This document shows, piece by piece, positions 13,701-21,281 of a stretch of 64,000 bases of DNA. The first letter of the stretch is position 1; each line of letters begins with the position of its first letter. This DNA comes from Plazaster borealis (taxonomy: Eukaryota > Echinodermata > Asteroidea > Forcipulatida > Labidiasteridae), in NCBI GenBank assembly GCA_021014325.1, contig CM037461.1, positions 6,043,501-6,107,500 on the forward strand, given 5' to 3'. The translations under genes were made by a program, and so were the position numbers. Below the pieces are notes generated by a model. It saw only the letters and a program-made list of their open reading frames with translations. It had not been told where the DNA came from and did not search any database.

Positions 13701-15313
13701 TGTGAACCAGAAACACTGAGGTTAACCCCTACTCTTCCACGATAAGTGTTCCGGGTTCTTTTTACGTGCACTACCAATCCTAGTACGCGGGACCAACGGT
13801 TTAATGTCCCGTCCAAAGGACAAAGTCATTATGGTAAAGCATCTTGCTTAAGGATACAAGTGTCATGACCAGGGCTCGAACCCACACCAGAGCTGGAGTC
13901 CAGTGCTTTTAACCGCTCGGCCACAACACGCCAATAAGTATAACAATAAATAATTTAAGAAGTATACTGCCCCTCTTACATCAAAATGATCAAAAGAGCA
14001 TAACACGTTTTACAATGCAAGAACAAGATAATAATAAATGGTTCTTATATAGCGCACATATCCTAGTAGCTAGATCAAAGTGCTTTGCAACATTATTGTC
14101 CCTGTTCATAGGGTACAATTTTAGACCATTCCTCTAACTTTCTCAACTCCCTGGGGAGCATATTATTATTTTTTCTGGCCACAGCATTCGCAAGCGGACA
14201 CAAACCCACTGAAATGTGTGAAACGATTCATGCATGAATCGTTTCTCAGATTCAAATGTTTTGGGGTGAAAATTATCCAAACCATAATAATACTTTTGAA
14301 AGGAATCCTTTTTCAAAGTAGTTACAAGATACTATCAACAGCTGTCAGCGCTTTTCATGAGTTTTTATGGTCATTAATTTTTGGAGTACTTACCAATCTA
14401 TGACCCTACCTTTAATGCACATGTGTAACATTAGTAATTGTCAAAGGGCATGAAATAACAAACCTGTGAAAGTTTATGCTCAATCGGTCATTGGAGTCAC
14501 AAGAAAAAAGTGGGGAAAAACCTTAAATGTTTTCACTGTTTCCAAACATTAAGTTTTGGATCTGCAAGAACAAAACTAATGGTTTTACTCAATTCTCAAA
14601 AACTATTGCATTTCAAACAAACATATTTCAAAGGGAGTTTCCCACCATGACCATCTTTATACCATGTAAGTTATGTGCAGATCTGTGAACATGTATGTTT
14701 TTACTCTTACCAATGTTATGCACACCCTTTAATGCAATGCTTGTGGCATGTCGTGGCCGAGTGGTCTAGCTCACCGGACCCAAGCTCTGGTGTTGTCAGC
14801 AGCAGAGTGTGGGTTCGAATCCCGGTCGTGACACTTGTGCCCTTGAGCAAGGCACTTAACCATAATTGCTTCGTAAAAGTTGGGAAGGTAGTGCATTCTG
14901 CTCTACCAGCCAGGCTCCTAGTGGATGATACCCATGCATACATCCTTACGGACTGTAAAGGGGGCAACCCTGTTTCAGCCCCAGGAGTAGGTGGAAACGT
15001 GCCCCTGGTGACAGTTAACGTGCCCCTGGAGCAGTTGATTTGGGTCAACAGCCCAAATCAGTTAAGTGTAGCCCTCACCTTGAAGGGGCCGTCCAGCCTT
15101 GTGAGTTATCGCCTTGGGCGATATCTCATATAAAAAAATTATTTATATATATAATAACATCAATTTTAAATAAAGCTTTCGAGCAAGTACATGTACTTAC
15201 TGAGACTTTACTGTTTTTTCTGTCCACAGATTAGTCATCAGACCTCAGGTCCGGCCAACACGTCCGTCGGAACAACCATGAGGAAACTACTACGAGACAC
15301 GCTAGCTTTATGA
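1694..15313 (+). CDS. ATG101: Autophagy-related protein 101, complete gene (6 coding exons)
   Basis: ATG101 is a HORMA-fold partner of ATG13 in the ULK1/FIP200 autophagy initiation complex in the cytosol. Coding exons are 1694-1723, 3791-3868, 5513-5698, 8502-8616, 13172-13338 and 15230-15313. All introns are GT...AG and the phases (0,0,0,1,0) join into one frame of 219 codons, close to the 218-residue human protein. Family landmarks are visible: start MNARS, the segment [13 protein letters not shown] in exon 3, the WF-finger motif RWPF near residues 110-113, EVWT in exon 4, DVQPYL in exon 5, and the C-terminus ending RDTLAL. The start matches the family N-terminus and is preceded by an overlapping uORF. 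Introns are loaded with MITEs, SINEs, a LINE piece and a minisatellite, yet no exon is damaged. Confidence 0.97.
1982..2138. repeat. Hairpin MITE in ATG101 intron 1
   Basis: About 155-bp inverted repeat: the left arm starts TAGACTACTTCTCAAATACT and the right arm is its complement ending AGTCTA, with TGCATGCACCTCATTCCAC-like inner arms. No coding potential. Confidence 0.7.
2339..2503. repeat. Hairpin MITE with TAGACCCCTT ends
   Basis: Ends are TAGACCCCTTGCAC and the complement TGTAAGGGGTCTA. Inner arms GGTGTCATTTTGGGTGTCAA and its complement also pair. Non-autonomous hairpin element, superfamily unknown. Confidence 0.65.
3308..3453. repeat. Hairpin MITE, CCAGCAGC ends
   Basis: Left arm CCAGCAGCCGATTTCACGAA followed by TTTACGCAACTGCGTA. 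The right arm is the imperfect complement, ending ATCCGCTGCTGG. A SINE fragment on the - strand follows directly (about 3455-3535). Confidence 0.65.
3455..3535 (-). repeat. tRNA-derived SINE fragment
   Basis: The reverse complement reads as the head of the class II tRNA-like SINE seen elsewhere here (box A region GTGGTTGAGCGGTCAA). Only the tRNA-like head is left, and box B is eroded. Confidence 0.5.
3791..3868 (+). CDS. ATG101: ATG101 coding exon 2
   Basis: 26 codons (residues 11-36), flanked by TTTTAG and GTAAGT. Carries the family pattern VEGRQ...[12 protein letters not shown], the first helix of the HORMA fold. Confidence 0.94.
4625..4820. repeat. Family D repeat (GGACCAGTCAAAATTC)
   Basis: Shares ACTAGAGGACCAGTCAAAAT, GCTGGCTAGTCCA and TTGTTGAAAAAC-like blocks with 7307-7590, 32770-33370 and 41100-41335. 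A medium-copy non-coding repeat, probably a MITE, in ATG101 intron 2. Confidence 0.55.
5513..5698 (+). CDS. ATG101: ATG101 coding exon 3
   Basis: 62 codons (residues 37-98), phase 0 at both ends, with acceptor AACAG and donor GTAGGT. Contains [14 protein letters not shown] and [13 protein letters not shown], the most conserved part of the family. A poly-C run lies about 50 bp upstream of the acceptor. Confidence 0.95.
5983..6480. repeat. TIR element with GATTTCACAAA ends, poly-T interior
   Basis: The left end reads GGGGCCGATTTCACAAAGAG and the right end is the complement TTTTGTGAAATCGAGCCCTG. The middle is expanded by T-runs at about 6100-6200, giving T-rich spurious ORFs. Abuts the next MITE at 6481. 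Confidence 0.5.
6481..6672. repeat. Family A MITE (GGGCCCAATTTCATAGAGC)
   Basis: Ends are inverted GGGC(C/A)CAATTTCAT-GAGCTGCTTAAGC. Inner hallmark CTGGTATCC...CTTAGCA. The same family lies at 10672-10860, 10878-11068, 19714-20033, 20151-20326 and 24449-24642. Confidence 0.75.
7307..7590. repeat. Family D repeat copy
   Basis: Contains AACAGTGGTCCGCTGGCCAA, GAGGACCAGTCAAAATTCTG and the distal ATGCTGGCCAGTCACTGAG block, matching the copies at 4625, 32770 and 41100. In ATG101 intron 3. Confidence 0.55.
7757..8041 (+). repeat. tRNA-derived SINE
   Basis: tRNA-like head with box A GGCCGAGTGGTCAAGC and box B GGTTCGAGTCCC, a class II (Ser/Leu-like) tRNA with a long variable arm. A body follows: ATCCTTGAGCAAGATACTTT...AAAAGAACAC. 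Not a functional tRNA, since the arms are eroded and a SINE body follows. Sense strand in ATG101 intron 3. Confidence 0.75.
8502..8616 (+). CDS. ATG101: ATG101 coding exon 4 (WF finger)
   Basis: 38 codons plus one base (residues 99-136). Contains KKKNRWPF, whose Trp and Phe match the WF finger used to recruit downstream autophagy factors, and IPWEVWT. Ends in phase 1 at GTAAAA, a weaker donor. Confidence 0.94.
8643..9475. repeat. Family E MITE split by a Penelope-like fragment
   Basis: Ends pair: AGGTATTATACAGGATTGG on the left and CCAATCCTGTATAATACCT on the right. The interior is interrupted at about 8955-9390 by sequence with GACGTTTCGACCCTAGCAGA, the reverse complement of a Penelope-type terminal motif. 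An uninterrupted end pair of the family is seen at 39341-40075. Confidence 0.6.
8955..9390 (-). mobile_element. Penelope-like pLTR fragment, probable
   Basis: The reverse complement carries TCGAGAAAGACTCTGCTAGG then GTCGAAACGTC, the signature of Penelope-like terminal repeats (compare 58940-58985). No ORF is left. Purine-rich low-complexity sequence makes up the rest. Confidence 0.45.
9667..9815. repeat. Hairpin MITE, CTATAGACCAAGCAAG ends
   Basis: The left arm CTATAGACCAAGCAAGT pairs with ACTTGCACAGTCTATAG. Inner arms GTATTCAAACATTTTTGGGACC and complement also pair. About 150 bp in ATG101 intron 4. Confidence 0.65.
10672..10860. repeat. Family A MITE
   Basis: Near-intact copy, ends GGGCCCAATTTCATAGAGCT and the complement. 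Flanks read CAG on the left and CTG on the right, fitting a CWG target. A second copy lies 17 bp downstream. Confidence 0.75.
10878..11068. repeat. Family A MITE, second tandem copy
   Basis: Closely similar to the copy at 10672 and in the same orientation. Left flank CTG. The right end reads AATTGAGCCCTG. Confidence 0.75.
11420..12220 (+). repeat. 65-66-bp minisatellite in ATG101 intron 4
   Basis: Units start GGATTGGAATGAATGTACTC and continue TTCCAAAAAACATCTCTTTT then ATGATATGTTTCTT. Starts at about 11717, 11783, 11849 and 11914, with shorter variants to 12177. The near-66-bp period (divisible by 3) produces repetitive open frames on both strands that are not genes. The array is interrupted by a Penelope terminal fragment at about 11521-11700 and ends where a LINE begins. 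Confidence 0.8.
11521..11700 (+). mobile_element. Penelope-like terminal repeat fragment
   Basis: Nearly the same as 58825-59003 and the inverse of 56217-56400. Contains CTCTGAAGAAGGTCCGG then TGGATCGAAAGC. Sits inside the minisatellite, so it was inserted there or the array grew around it. Confidence 0.6.
12238..13133 (+). mobile_element. 5'-truncated non-LTR retrotransposon (LINE) with 3' tail
   Basis: An open frame of 256 codons (12238-13008) matches the C-terminal third of CR1/Jockey-type reverse transcriptases: [59 protein letters not shown]. The RT core and endonuclease are absent. The 3' end has GTGCGCTATATAAAT followed by ATT repeats, typical of these LINEs. It lies sense in intron 4, ending about 40 bp before ATG101 exon 5. 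The frame is still open, so the insertion is fairly recent or the clade lacks decay here. Confidence 0.85.
13172..13338 (+). CDS. ATG101: ATG101 coding exon 5
   Basis: 167 bp covering residues 137-192, including [11 protein letters not shown] and DVQPYLFK. It lies between transposon ends: the A/T-rich tail of a LINE stops about 40 bp before its acceptor, and SINE-like sequence begins within about 6 bp of its donor (GTTAGT). Confidence 0.94.
13345..13933 (-). repeat. tRNA-derived SINE carrying a MITE insertion
   Basis: The reverse complement starts with the tRNA-like head (box B GGTTCGAGCCC near 13875) and runs through TGTCCTTTGGACGGGACATT to a tail at about 13345. A 247-bp MITE (13432-13678) splits it. 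The 17140-17385 copy gives the uninterrupted sequence. The tail reaches almost to the exon 5 donor. An alternative is that the distal part is unique intron sequence copied to 17.3 kb. Confidence 0.6.
13432..13678. repeat. Family A-like MITE inside SINE, CTG target duplication
   Basis: Ends GGCCCAATTTCATG and CATGAAATTGGGCC. The interior is rich in GCGCTTAC motifs. Compared with the SINE copy at 17280, the empty site reads GGAAAC-CTG-TAAAC, so CTG at 13429-13431 is duplicated at 13679-13681. Confidence 0.75.
14213..14414 (-). repeat. Family B MITE fragment
   Basis: Contains the palindrome AACGATTCATGCATGAATCG and ends TATGACCCTACCTTTAA, as in the copies at 16736, 19136, 31946 and 62305. It runs straight into another TTAAAGG-type repeat (to about 14733). 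Confidence 0.6.
14415..14733. repeat. TTAAAGG-group MITE with shared internal motif
   Basis: Internal block CCTGTGAAAGTTTATGCTCA then CGGTCATTGGAGTCACAAGA, found with changes in most TTAAAGG MITEs here. Right end ACACCCTTTAA. Confidence 0.55.
14746..15150 (+). repeat. tRNA-derived SINE, long variant
   Basis: Head with box A TGGCCGAGTGGTCTAGC and box B GGTTCGAATCCC, then CCTTGAGCAAGGCACTTAAC. The body differs from other copies (ACTGTAAAGGGGGCAACCC, ATCGCCTTGGGCGATATCTC) and ends in an A/T tail. Sense, about 80 bp before ATG101 exon 6. Confidence 0.7.
15230..15313 (+). CDS. ATG101: ATG101 coding exon 6 and stop
   Basis: 27 codons plus TGA, after the acceptor TCCACAG. Encodes [14 protein letters not shown] and the conserved tail ending RDTLAL. 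A candidate AATAAA at about 15979 would give a 3' UTR near 670 bp, but the poly(A) site is not certain. Confidence 0.95.
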   Translation: MSHQTSGPANTSVGTTMRKLLRDTLAL

Positions 15314-15783
15314 TGACTTGACAATTTATATACTACGATGAACCCAAAAGTTAGTCATTTCTGTACTGCCTCGAAAAAATCTAAAAATCTGTGGACGAGC
15401 TTCTACATTTTTCCTCACTATGATTCAGAGCGTAAAATGTAACTATAATTAATATCAGAAAGCTTTAACAAATCTGTAAGTGAAAGATTGTATTTGACAA
15501 GAGGTAAAGTGATAAATACATGTAGTAAGAAGAATTTGGGAGTCTGATCATCCTTACTCGCAGCTGAGAAGCTGAATTGCGAAGGACGCGGCTACAATGT
15601 GGTCGAGCCGCAGGCATGCAAGGGTGCGTTTGGCAGCCAGCAAAATCGACCCATATGGCCACGAAGCACAGCTAGAGATCAGAAGTGTTTGATTTTACTG
15701 GAGGGAGAAAAAACTAGAGGGCCCGGAGAAAAACCCTCACGACGCAGGAGAGAACCAAAGCACAACTCTACACACATATGGCC
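15314..15783. other. ATG101 3' flank, no feature seen
   Basis: Presumed 3' UTR and flank. Overlapping open frames at 15465-15787 show no recognisable protein signature. Confidence 0.3.
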
Positions 15784-16735
15784 CTAGCCGGGAATCGAAC
15801 CAGGGTCAAATAGTGCATTGGACTGTTAAATGGTCAGCTAGCAAGAGGAGATCTTTGTGACACATAACTTAACGGATGTGAACCCAGTACTTTGTGGTTG
15901 CATGTCCATCAGTCTAACCAATTCATCAACGAGTTAAAAAAACTGAGCTGCCAACAGCAAACTCTACTTTAATATGTAAATAAACATGTAGGTATTGTTG
16001 TGAAATCATCAGTCAACTTTGGATGTGAACCTTGAACTTTGTGTTTGAAAGTCAGGCAGTCTAACCACTCCACCAAAGGATGTGCACCAGCAACAGCGGT
16101 CTCTTTCATTAACTCAATGTTCGTATACAATCATTATTTACGTGGGTTTTGAACCCAGAACATGTCGAATGGAAGTTCGAAAGTCTAACCGTTTCACCAA
16201 GTGAGTGCAGCAAGCCAGCAAAAAACATTTACTTAATTAAAGGCACTACACTTTTGGTAATTACTCAAAATATATATTAGCATAAAAACTTACTTGGTAA
16301 CGAGCAACGGAGAGCTGTTGATAGTATAAAACATTGTGAGAAACGACTCCCTCTGAAGTACAGTAGTTTTTGAGAAAGAGGTAATTTCTCACGAAAATAA
16401 TAAAAGACTTCAGGCCTGAAGCCTTTTATTCCTATCTGAAAGCACACAAATTACAACAAGGGTGTTTTTTCTTTCATCATTTTCTTGCATCTTCGATGAC
16501 CAATTGAGCCCAAATTTTCACAGGCTTGTTATTTTATGCATATGTTGAGATACACCAAGTGAGAACACTGGTCTTTGACAATTACCAAACGTGTTCAGGG
16601 CCTTCAAGCGGGTTTCAAACCTAGAACATGGTGATTGGAAGTGTGGCGGTCTAACCACTCCACCAAGAGATGTACAGCAAGCAACAGCAATCTCGTTCAT
16701 TTAACTCATTCTACATTATATATTCATTATTTACT
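15784..16735 (-). repeat. Array of diverged tRNA-like units
   Basis: Read on the - strand, four or more blocks of box A type (GGTGGAGTGGTTAGAC) and box B type (AGGTTCAAACCC or variants) recur at roughly 135-140 bp: 15788-15930, 15875-16060, 16020-16190 and 16140-16215. A last unit at 16608-16700 is displaced by a 370-bp MITE (16237-16606). The loops are not conserved, so these are tRNA-derived repeats, not tRNA genes. Confidence 0.55.
16237..16606 (-). repeat. Family C MITE (TTAAAGGCA...CGTTTGGTAATT)
   Basis: About 370 bp, ends TTAAAGGCACTACACTTTTG and the complement CAAACGTGTTCAGGGCCTTC. Contains CTTACTTGGTAACGAGCAAC and the shared motif GAGCCCAAATTTTCACAGGC. Splits a tRNA-like array. Confidence 0.75.
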
Positions 16736-17130
16736 GGTAGGGTCACAGATTGGTAAATACTCCAAAAATTCAAGACCATAAAAACTTACTTGGTTAGAAG
16801 CACTGCAGCTGTTGATAGTATAAACTAGTTTGAGAAAGGATTCCCTTAAAAGTAATATGGTTTGAAAAGTTGTTCACCCCAAAACATTTGAATCTGAGAA
16901 ACAATCCATGCATGAATCGTTTCTCAGATTTCTGAGGGTTGGTGTCCGTTCACTGCTGCGGCCAGAGATGCAGTTGGTACCCGCTGTCACCTTGCGAAAC
17001 ATGGATGGATTCAACGTTCTTGTGAAAATACAGTGACAGTTTTCGCTGTGTTCTCAACAAGTAGACACTGTATTCAGCTGAAACTTTCACATGTGACTTT
17101 TATTGTATCTTTCAAGATGAGAATTAAGAT
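16736..17130 (+). repeat. Family B MITE (GGTAGGGTCA)
   Basis: Contains AAAACTTACTTGGTTAGAAG, CTGCAGCTGTTGATAGTATA and the 20-bp palindrome region ATGCATGAATCG. The right half is eroded. Confidence 0.6.
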
Positions 17131-17139
17131 AGTTTACCA

Positions 17140-17385
17140 TAATTGATTTGTCCTTCGGATGGGACATTAAGCCGTTTGTTCCTTGTACTAGAATTGGTGA
17201 CGCATGTAAAAGAACATTTATTGTGGAAGAGTAGGGCTTAACCTCGGTGTTTCTGATTCACATAGCAAACATCCTTGCTTACAGGTTTCCTTTTAGGCTT
17301 GCAAATTACAGTGATTAAGTTCACTTATGAGGCATCCTTGGTTTCATTACCAGAAAAATATAATAATGATAATAATTCTGCCTGA
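17140..17385 (+). repeat. 5'-truncated tRNA SINE
   Basis: Begins at TTTACCATAATTGATTTGTC and runs through CATAGCAAACATCCTTGCTT to a GAAAAATATAATAATGATAA tail. It matches 13345-13860 in reverse without the MITE, so it is that insertion's empty site. Confidence 0.65.
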
Positions 17386-18220
17386 AGTAGAATAACATGT
17401 CCTTGAAGTTGGCGCTTATTTGCCAAGAATGAAAACGGGAAACCTATTGTAAAGGCAGGATCGACCATTTCTGTAGGCAAGTATCTTTCATTGTAGCATA
17501 TTCCAACAGAATTGAAATCTTGTTTTTAGACATAATGTTAATATTTCATAAATTGATGGAGATCTACTCTACATTTAGCTTGTCAAAAATGCAGCATTTT
17601 TGTTGGAATTCTGACGTTTAAACCGACCCAAAATGTTCCAGTACACCATAGTGAATAATAATTGTTTAAAAAAACGTTGGTAGTAAATATCTTGAGGCAG
17701 AATTTGGTAGAACTGTTGAATGGAGAAAACAACACTTGAGAGAAGTATTTTCCGCTTCCAAAAAGCTCTGAAGCTGAAAATTAACCAAAAATAGGATTTG
17801 AAATTGCAACCTCTGGACTTAAGTAATGGCGTGGGCAGTGCTCCACCAACTGAGCATGAGCAGTGGCATAACTGGAGGGGAGCGGGGGGGTTGAGAGCCC
17901 CCTCGCTGAGAACACTTGTACCCCAAATCATACATCAATTCTCCAACCCCCCCCCCCCCCACCCCGAATAAAAATTTTAAAAATTCTGGTTACGCCACTG
18001 CAACTGAGTGAGCTATTTAGACCTTTGAAGCTGGCCTGCCTATTTTGTAACTACGTTCGGTGGGGGTAGGGTGGGGTGGGGGGCGCAATGCTTGTGACTA
18101 TTTCTATATACATGTATCTTATACTAAAAAACCACATGGGAAACTGACTGGGAAACTAACCTTTTTCCTTTTTTGTACTCAAAATGTCAATATAATTAAT
18201 ATGTAACTCAAATTTGGTTG
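17386..18220. other. Gene-free spacer with a small TIR element
   Basis: No gene seen. At about 17866-18001 the ends CAGTGGCATAACTGG and CTGGTTACGCCACTG are inverted, a type of end common in hAT-like elements. C-runs and G-rich tracts flank it. Confidence 0.45.
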
Positions 18221-18224
18221 TATT

Positions 18225-18725
18225 TATAATAATAATAATATCGACTCTTATATACCGCAATTCCAAAGAATTATCATTGCGCTTCAAACATTATTACCCC
18301 TGGTCACTGTTGAGCGGTTCGTGGTATGATAGCAATTACAGAAATGATAGCGCCCTCTAGTGGCGAGTGGTTTGTGGGGTGTGATAGCGGTTTTTGATAG
18401 GGATTATGTTTTCGTGACTACACAACTGGAGCGTCTTGGCCATAGACTAAGACTAGGCCATATTCATTCTTAAAACCATCTCAGCTCCCTGGGGAGTATA
18501 AAGCCTGTGCTGCCAAGTATGTAGTGCACTAAGCTAAATCAATCACAAGAACCATCTCTGCCTATTTACAGGTACCTATTTACCCCTGGGTGAAGAGAAA
18601 CAATTATAGTTAAGTGTCTTGCTCAAGGACACAAGTGTCATGACTGGGATTCGAACCCACACCCTGATGACTCGGCAACCAAAACTTGAGTCCGATGCAC
18701 TAAACCGCTCGACCACGACACCCCA
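18225..18725 (-). repeat. Full-length tRNA-derived SINE
   Basis: On the - strand: tRNA-like head near 18640-18722 (box A GGTCGAGCGGTTTAG, box B GGTTCGAATCCC), body CCTTGAGCAAGACACTTAAC, AGCTCCCTGGGGAG block, and a tail with GCGGTATATAAGAG then ATT repeats. The tail resembles the LINE 3' end at 13085-13133. Confidence 0.75.
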
Positions 18726-19135
18726 CAAAAGTGATGTTGTATACTATTTCCAAATGGGTAATATTGGGAAATATTGTTCAGTTGAGTGGATGTAGGTCAT
18801 AGGTCACGATGGCCATTTTGTTACAAGCCACTTGTGGCCGCATGGTCTCTAAATTGTTGAATAGCATTTTATGAAATCTTACAGAGTTAAATATGGAATT
18901 ACTGAAATGTCATTGTGAGCTTTGTCCAAAAAAAATGTGAATTACCTAATAAATAATATGTAAATATTACAAGTCTTATTATTATTATTATTATTAAATA
19001 CCACCACTGGAAAAAAAAAGATATTTACCAGACACTTTGAATCATGTTTCCTCTTTGGTCAAAACTGCCCCCAGTCATTAACGGAGATTAACTTTTGTTC
19101 TGCATTTAATCCTAGCACGGGGTTAATCCCATACA

Positions 19136-19510
19136 TTTTAAAGGTAGGGTCATATAATTGGTAAATACTCAAAAGAATATTAACCATACAAACTTACTTG
19201 GTCAGAAGCACTACAGCTGTTGATAGTAAACTATTTTGAGAAAGGATTCCCTTCGAAGTAATATGGTTTTGATAATATTTTCACAAACATTTGAATCTGA
19301 AAAACAATTCATGCATGAATCGTTTCTCAGATTTCTGGGGGTTGGTGTACGTTTGCAAATGCTGCAGCCAGAGATACAGTTGGTTGGTACCCGCTGTCAC
19401 CTCACTAAACGTGGCTGGAATCATCGGTCTTACAAAAATAATTTTGCCTATAAATCAGCAGTACGTTGACTAAAACTAATTGCTAAGATCGAAAAACACA
19501 AATGTTCAAA
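19136..19510 (+). repeat. Family B MITE
   Basis: Starts TTAAAGGTAGGGTCATATAA. Contains CTACAGCTGTTGATAGTA and AATTCATGCATGAATCG. The distal TIR is eroded. Confidence 0.65.
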
Positions 19511-19713
19511 GATTTACACATAACTGGCTGCAGTCAAGTTCAAAGCGGACTTCCCAAGCTTTATTTGGTCACAACTTGATTAAACTGAATGGTTGTCTGT
19601 TTAAATCACTTAAATGACGAAACTCTCAGATTTGAATTTCTCAGACTATAGAGACTGTTACCGTGTCACATGGTTTGGGGCTTTGGGCCAAGTTTTTTGT
19701 TTACTGACCAGCA

Positions 19714-20033
19714 GGGTCCAATTTCACAGAGCTGCTTACACCAGCCATATACCATGTCACAGGTTATATTATATGTGACTGCTATCCTACTCTTTTCGGC
19801 TAAGTAGAAAATTGTTCAGCAATATTTGCAGCTTGAGCAGCTCTAATTTCATAGAGCTGCTTAAGCATAAAAAGTAGCAAAGCACAAAATAATTATGCTT
19901 ACCAGAATAAGGTTACCAGCCAAAATACCATGTCTCATGTACCATTTATGACTGGTATCCCACTCCTTTTTGCTTAGCAGAAAATTTTATAGCAATATTT
20001 GATGCTTAAGCAGCCCTATGAAATTGGGCCCTG
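19714..20033. repeat. Compound family A MITE
   Basis: Two partly overlapping copies: a degraded one ending near 19850 and a better one at 19846-20033 ending GAAATTGGGCCCTG. Confidence 0.65.
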
Positions 20034-20150
20034 ATGAGCAAACAGTGGCCACTGCACAAGTGACCTATAGTGGCCATCCGCACTTATGCTTTAACAATAG
20101 AAGCTCAACCGGATCTCAAACAATGTGTCAATTCACTAGTGCGCAACCCA

Positions 20151-20326
20151 ATTTCATAGAGCTGCTTAAGCACAAAAACTAGCTAAGCACAACAAAATGA
20201 TGCTTACCAGAAAAAGGTTACCAGCTAAAATACCATTATACATGTAGCATCTGTGACTGGTATCCTGCTTATTGTTGCTCAGCAGAAACTTTTTAAGCAA
20301 TATTTTCTGCTTAAAAGCAGCTCTAC
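20151..20326. repeat. Family A MITE
   Basis: Begins CCAATTTCATAGAGCTGCTT, internal CTGGTATCCTGCTTATTG, right end TAAAAGCAGCTCTA with the last bases changed. A partial copy of the same family lies at about 20654-20775. Confidence 0.65.
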
Positions 20327-20904
20327 GTTTACTAGCATGTGCATGTACCGACAGTGACTGACTGCTGTGAACTGGCTCGCCAATGCGGTGATTGTGCGAG
20401 TTGTGGAATGTTTGTCTGACATCCGGGTGTTTTAAGCAAAAGTCGCTTACTTGTGACTAAAGCAAGTCATTGTACCAGACTAAGCAAGTCATTGTACTAG
20501 ACATTCAAATCCAACTCACAAATCTTAACAGGTGATCATGTTTTAGTAGTGGGGAAACAAAAAGATTTTTTTTAAACAGTTCATGTTTGTATGGGATTTC
20601 CTGCAGGCTTTTCATCAAGCTTATTTTGATTGCTGCAAATGAAATAAACAAGAATTTTCTGCTAAGCAAAAAGAAGCGGGATACCAGTCATAAATGGTAC
20701 ATGTGACATGGTACTTTGGCTGGTAACCTTATTCTGGTATGCATAATTATTTTGTGCTTAGTTACTTTTTATGCCATCTCCTTGACTTTTAGTACCGGTA
20801 TTTCAGATGGAGTGAATTCTCTAAGGGATCAATCAGTATTTTTATTCAGTTGAAACCATCATACAATTTCACTTTGAGGAGTGCAAATTTATAAAGCTGA
20901 TCAT

Positions 20905-21281
20905 TTAAAGGCACTGAACACGTTTGGAAAAATTGTCAAAGACCAGTGTTCTCTCTTGGTGTATCCCAACATAGGCATAAAATAAGAAGCCTGTGAAAAT
21001 TTGGGCTCAATTGGTCATCCAAGTTGCAAGAAAATGATGAAAGAAAAAACACCCTTGTTGTACAAATTTGTTTGCTTTCAGATAGGAATAAAAATTTCTT
21101 GCAAGAAGTTTTTTATTATTTTAGTGAGAAATTACCCCTTTCTCAAAAACTTCGTTACTTCAGAGGGAGTCGTTTCCTACAATGTTATATACTATCAACA
21201 GCTCTCCGTTGCTTGTTACCAAGTAAGTTTTTATGCCAATAATTGTTTTGAGTCATTACCAAACGTGTACGATACCTTCAA
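20905..21281 (+). repeat. Family C MITE
   Basis: Starts TTTAAAGGCACTGAACACG and ends ACCAAACGTGTACGATACCT. Internal AGTGTTCTCTCTTGGTGTAT and TTGCAAGAAAATGATGAAAG. An open frame inside (111 codons) is fortuitous, since the same family appears without it elsewhere. Confidence 0.75.
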
